From positions 17,987,261-18,051,260 of the forward strand of contig NC_003074.8 in assembly GCF_000001735.4 (NCBI RefSeq): 64,000 bases of DNA, written 5' to 3'. Source of the DNA: Arabidopsis thaliana (taxonomy: Eukaryota > Streptophyta > Magnoliopsida > Brassicales > Brassicaceae). Positions within the stretch are counted from its first letter, which is position 1; the number at the start of each line of letters is the position of its first letter. Shown here piece by piece: positions 59,267-64,000 of the stretch. The notes below the pieces were generated by a model. That model was not told the origin of the DNA. It worked only from the letters and a program-made list of their open reading frames with translations, and did not search any database. The position numbers were made by a program, and so were the translations under genes.

Positions 59267-62035
59267 ATGGTCGCCTCATCTGAGTTCATCGTCACAAGGA
59301 AAAACCCTGAACTCATCCCTCCCGTGTCCGAAACTCCGAATGGTCATTACTATCTCTCGAATCTCGATCAAAACATCGCCATCATCGTGAAAACATTATA
59401 TTACTACAAATCGGAGTCAAGAACCAACCAAGAATCCTACAATGTGATCAAGAAATCTCTCTCAGAGGTTCTTGTTCATTACTACCCTGTCGCCGGAAGG
59501 CTGACGATCAGTCCGGAAGGGAAGATCGCCGTCAATTGCACCGGAGAAGGTGTAGTGGTTGTGGAAGCTGAGGCTAACTGTGGGATAGATACGATCAAAG
59601 AGGCCATCTCAGAGAATAGAATGGAGACGCTCGAGAAACTTGTTTACGACGTTCCAGGTGCCCGGAATATTCTTGAGATTCCACCGGTAGTAGTTCAGGT
59701 GAGGTTTTGATCGATCTCTTGCGTACTAATTACTATATTTTTCGATTAGCTTTTACATAAACTTAGGTTTTGCGGGAAAATAATGTATTTACAATGACGG
59801 CGACATGCTTATAGACAGCAGCAAACTAGAGTAGCAAATATCCTACATAATGTTCGGGAGTAATTTGCTTATTTTAGCCACTTGATAATTGATATAAATG
59901 ATCGCATTTAATGTCAGAAATGAGTTTAACTTTTTGAGTATCAATCACATGTGATTGTCCAAAATGTAGATTTATGGGAGTTTTGCTTGAGAAATTCAAT
60001 TATACTTATTTATATGATATATGACAAAATACTTTTTTGTTTGTAATAGTAAAATCTTAATATAAAAAAAAAAATCTTAATATAAAAATATAATCCAAAA
60101 AAATACAACTATATATGTAAATATCTAAATCATAGTTTATTTTAATAACAATCTCCCTGAATATCATTGGGAAAAATGTCAAAAAAATCACGAACTTTCA
60201 AATTTGGGATGATTTAATCTTGAACTCCACGGAAGACAAATAAATCGTAAAGTTTTTGTTGACTTTCAAAATAAATAACAAAGTTTTTGTTGACTTGCCA
60301 TTTGAGTCATGTCGTTAAATAGGTTAACAGAATTATTTTACGGCGTTAATATCTCGTGTATCTGCTCTGTTAGAACAAAACGACATCGTTTATTGCAGAG
60401 ACAAAGGAACGTCGTTTTGTTTGTTGAAACAAATTTAAACCCTAAATCCCCAAATCGATTTATTATCTGCGATTTTGAGGTCAAGGTGGGTCTGTGATTT
60501 TGAGATAATGAAATCGATTTGGGGATTTAGGGTTTAAATTTGTTTCAAGACAAAACGACGATGTTTTGTCTCTGCAATAAACGACGTTGTTTTGTTCTAA
60601 CAGAGCAAATAAACGAGACATTAACGCCGTAAATTTTTTCTGTTAACCTATTTAACGACATGACTCAAATGGCAAGTCAACAAACACTTTGTCATTTATT
60701 TCGAAAGTCAACAAAAACTTTACGATTTATTTATCTTCCGTGAAGTTCAAAATTAAATCGTCCCAAATTTGAAAGACATTTTTCCCGAATATCATTTATG
60801 AATTATGATACAATGTTACTAAAAAAATCATTTTTATGTCTCATGCATGTAGTAACGAACACACACTAATATAGTAACAAATGATCAGACGTTACTCTTA
60901 AAAACTAGAGTGGTCATCATGTTCAAACTTTAAGGTACATTAGACCATCTAATTAGAACCATGCGTAATTAGTATTGTTAAGTAACCAAAAGAAATAACG
61001 ACGATCAATAGTAAGTTTTTTTTTTTTGTGTGTGTAACCAATAGGTAGTACTTAAGTTAAATGTATATTATTTCATTCCTATTTCTTTAAATTGGTATCG
61101 ATTCATTCTAAAATGTTGCATGGATTTTTTTTAACATCTTTAGATAAAGTTTTATGTTCCGTTTTTTTTTTCAGGTGACAAATTTCAAATGTGGGGGTTT
61201 TGTCCTAGGACTAGGCATGAGCCACAACATGTTCGATGGAGTCGCCGCTGCGGAGTTCCTCAACTCGTGGTGCGAGATGGCCAAGGGTCTTCCTTTATCC
61301 GTCCCACCATTCTTGGACCGTACGATTCTCCGGTCACGAAACCCTCCCAAAATCGAGTTCCCACACAATGAATTCGACGAAATTGAAGATATTTCCGACA
61401 CCGGAAAAATCTACGATGAAGAAAAACTCATCTACAAATCATTTCTTTTCGAACCCGAAAAGCTTGAGAAGCTCAAGATCATGGCGATTGAAGAAAATAA
61501 CAATAATAAGGTATCAACATTTCAAGCCTTAACCGGGTTTCTTTGGAAATCAAGATGCGAAGCTCTACGGTTTAAACCGGACCAACGGGTTAAGCTTCTG
61601 TTTGCGGCGGATGGACGGTCAAGATTCATCCCACGTCTCCCGCAAGGATATTGCGGGAACGGGATTGTGTTAACCGGTTTGGTGACATCATCGGGAGAAT
61701 TAGTTGGGAACCCTCTTTCTCACTCGGTGGGTTTGGTCAAGAGACTGGTGGAGCTGGTTACGGACGGCTTCATGCGGTCGGCTATGGACTACTTCGAGGT
61801 GAACCGGACACGGCCGAGTATGAACGCGACACTTTTGATTACATCCTGGTCAAAATTGACATTGCATAAACTGGATTTCGGTTGGGGAGAACCGGTTTTC
61901 TCTGGACCGGTTGGTTTACCAGGGAGGGAAGTGATCTTGTTCTTACCAAGTGGTGATGATATGAAGAGTATCAATGTGTTTCTTGGCCTTCCTACTTCAG
62001 CTATGGAAGTGTTTGAAGAGCTTATGAAGATCTGA
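59267..62035 (+). CDS. DCF: BAHD (HXXXD) acyltransferase, cutin feruloylation
   Basis: Two exons, 59267-59698 and 61175-62035, join in frame to 430 aa. The catalytic HXXXD motif is HNMFD (His161, Asp165) and the structural DFGWG motif is present near the C-terminus ([11 protein letters not shown]). BAHD enzymes transfer acyl groups from CoA thioesters to alcohols or amines in the cytosol. DCF (deficient in cutin ferulate) transfers feruloyl groups in cutin synthesis (established for AT3G48720). The start is the ATG at 59267; the open frame further upstream has no ATG. The motif begins just after the only intron, which is 1476 bp and holds a 618-bp foldback transposon. Confidence 0.95.
60159..60796. 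mobile_element. Mutator-like foldback element in the DCF intron
   Basis: The element spans 60169-60786. It is flanked by identical 10-bp copies GAATATCATT (60159-60168 and 60787-60796). It starts GGGAAAAATGTC and ends with the reverse complement, GACATTTTTCCC. The two arms (about 60169-60469 and 60503-60786) pair along almost their whole length, with a loop of about 33 bases. The left arm has about 14 extra bases near its tip; otherwise I see only scattered mismatches. Long terminal inverted repeats plus a 9-11 bp duplication point to a non-autonomous MULE. There is no coding sequence. Exact target copies and paired arms suggest a young insertion. Confidence 0.9.
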
Positions 62036-62436
62036 AAAAGAACATACATTTTCATAATCAAATTATGATATATTCTACCAAATTATAAGCAAAGGAAAAT
62101 TATAATCTAGTCATTATTTATACATGTTATATTTGAATTCACGTTTGTATCCATTACAAAAATTTATGTAATTCGCAGAAAATATATATATGTCAAATTA
62201 AGTTATCGGACCGGATCGGGTCAAAGAAACCGGATTGGTTAACAAAGTCAAACAAACAAATATTGACTTGAGTTTCAGATTCCAGTAAAATCAAACCGGA
62301 TCGGGTCTGAATTTAAACCACCGGGTCGGCTCCATCTAAAATCTGAAGATCATCTCCGCCTTATCTTGTTGACTATCTCTGTACTACTTACGAGCGCAAG
62401 TGAGAGAGTAACAGAGAAACGTAGAGATATAGCAAA
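62036..62436. other. Intergenic, GSA2 promoter
   Basis: DCF 3' end and GSA2 promoter. CCGGATCGGGTC occurs twice (62213 and 62297), with other ACCGG words between. No gene was seen. Confidence 0.5.
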
Positions 62437-64000
62437 ATGGCTGCGACGCTTACTGGATCAGGGATTGCTCTAGGGTTTTCGTGCTCCGCAAAGTTCTCTA
62501 AGAGAGCTTCTTCGTCGTCCAACCGTCGCTGCATCAAGATGTCGGTTTCGGTAGAGGAGAAGACGAAGAAATTCACTCTTCAGAAATCTGAGGAAGCTTT
62601 CAATGCTGCGAAGGTTAGGCTTTTCAATTTCCATGAATTCAGTCAATAAGAAATGTTTCTTCAGATTGATTACGCCTTGATGTTCTGTTGCTTTGGTTTT
62701 GTGGGATTTGATCATATTTTTGGTTAAAGTGATTATCTTTGTTACCCTTCAAGGAACATTGCTAACAAAATAAGATTACTTGAGATAGAATCATAATCTG
62801 AGATAAAGTTTTTGTTTTTATTGGTTTCATTCTGTTCTGATTATTGAAATTGGTTTGGTTCCTTTGTGTAGAACTTAATGCCTGGAGGTGTGAACTCACC
62901 TGTACGTGCTTTCAAATCTGTTGGTGGACAACCAGTGGTGATGGATTCTGCAAAGGGCTCACGAATAAGAGACATTGATGGAAATGAATACATTGACTAT
63001 GTTGGATCTTGGGGACCTGCTATAATTGGTCATGCTGATGATGAGGTTTGTTTCTTTCCAGTTTTGATGATTTTTAGATAGCTGAAAGTTTAGTAGTTGA
63101 TACGGTGATGTGTCTAGTGCAGGTTCTTGCTGCTTTGGCTGAGACAATGAAGAAAGGAACAAGCTTTGGTGCTCCTTGTCTCTTAGAGAATGTTCTTGCT
63201 GAGATGGTGATTTCAGCTGTTCCAAGTATTGAAATGGTTCGGTTTGTTAACTCCGGTACAGAGGCATGTATGGGTGTGCTACGTCTTGCTCGTGCCTTCA
63301 CAGGGAAACAAAAGTTCATCAAGTTTGAAGGTTGTTATCATGGTCATGCAAACTCTTTCCTTGTCAAAGCAGGTAGTGGTGTAGCTACTTTGGGTCTACC
63401 TGACTCGCCTGGGGTCCCCAAAGCAGCTACTTCAGATACTTTAACAGCTCCATACAATGATATTGCTGCTGTTGAGAAGCTTTTTGAGGCAAACAAAGGA
63501 GAGATTGCTGCCATCATTCTTGAACCTGTTGTTGGTAACTCGGGTTTTATTACACCTAAACCAGAGTTCATTGAGGGAATACGCCGGATCACTAAAGACA
63601 ATGGTGCTCTTCTTATTTTCGATGAAGTCATGACTGGTTTTCGTTTAGCCTATGGTGGAGCTCAAGAATACTTTGGAATCACACCTGACTTAACAACTCT
63701 TGGGAAAATCATCGGTGGTGGTCTTCCTGTGGGAGCATACGGTGGAAGAAGAGACATCATGGAAATGGTAAAGCTAGAGTTGTTAACAATTGAACCGAAT
63801 AATCTTTTGAATTTGCTGCAAGAGATTGAGAAAGTCCTGATCCTTTATCACTCATGTCTTTTTGCAGGTTGCACCCGCAGGACCGATGTATCAAGCTGGT
63901 ACGCTAAGTGGTAATCCGTTGGCTATGACAGCGGGTATACACACGCTGAAGCGGTTAAGTCAGCCAGGGACATATGAATACTTAGACAAGATCACAAAAG
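62437..64000 (+). CDS. GSA2: Glutamate-1-semialdehyde 2,1-aminomutase, 3' end beyond window
   Basis: Exons 62437-62613, 62872-63045, 63123-63767 and 63868 onward give 376 in-frame codons before the window ends; the family is about 470 aa, so ~95 residues are missing. Residues 1 to about 40 are a Ser/Arg-rich chloroplast transit peptide. The class III aminotransferase fold follows: [34 protein letters not shown], and the PLP lysine at about 312 in [20 protein letters not shown]. The enzyme converts glutamate-1-semialdehyde to 5-aminolevulinate, the tetrapyrrole precursor for chlorophyll and haem, in the plastid stroma. It matches AT3G48730. Confidence 0.97.

Overview
This window is nuclear DNA of a Brassicaceae plant, almost certainly Arabidopsis thaliana chromosome 3. 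The gene order runs from the SnRK1 gamma-type subunit KING1 (AT3G48530) to glutamate-1-semialdehyde aminomutase GSA2 (AT3G48730), with the acetolactate synthase gene CSR1/ALS (AT3G48560) in between. Locus names come from memory of gene order and protein sequence; no search was run. Genes are short, introns are AT-rich GT-AG introns, and intergenic DNA is very AT-rich. Exon joins given below were checked by reading frame, and most totals agree with the protein lengths I remember.

Layout. 0.3-7.3 kb: KING1 (+), a dCMP/cytidine deaminase (-) and a small IDD-tail-like protein (+). 7.3-14.3 kb: a long gene-free AT-rich spacer. 14.3-24.1 kb: ALS (-), Sec61 gamma (-), XTH11 (+), NF-YC1 (-) and a two-SWIB-domain protein (-). 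24.4-26.7 kb: phospholipase C NPC6 (-). 27.6-42 kb: an accessory, decaying stretch. It holds a MITE, a degenerate Omp85 gene (P36/OEP80tr2), a short cysteine-containing ORF, a non-autonomous Helitron, an At14a-like (DUF677/UPF0496) cluster with one intact ORF and two broken copies, a DUF247 remnant and a second MITE. 42.4-49.5 kb: DUF3339, IDN2, an ECA1-type secreted protein and gamma-CAL2. 49.9-52.6 kb: tandem carboxylesterases CXE12 and CXE13 (-). 53.8-56.7 kb: a DEK-type chromatin protein. 59.3-62.0 kb: the BAHD acyltransferase DCF. 62.4 kb to the end: GSA2, cut by the window edge.

The genes are independent transcription units, not a pathway cluster. Three encode plastid proteins (ALS, GSA2 and ancestrally P36), one a mitochondrial complex I component, and several nuclear regulators (NF-YC1, DEK, IDN2).

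The most notable structures are: a 618-bp near-perfect foldback with 10-bp target duplications inside the single DCF intron; a clean Helitron at an A/T target; an inverted and tandem At14a-like cluster with duplicated promoters; an XTH whose catalytic motif has lost its acid/base residue; a gamma-carbonic-anhydrase-like protein missing two of three zinc histidines; a SWIB gene whose C-terminus ends inside a short tandem duplication; and multiple lesions in the Omp85 gene. I found no tRNA or rRNA genes, no CRISPR arrays and no wholly unknown multi-gene system.
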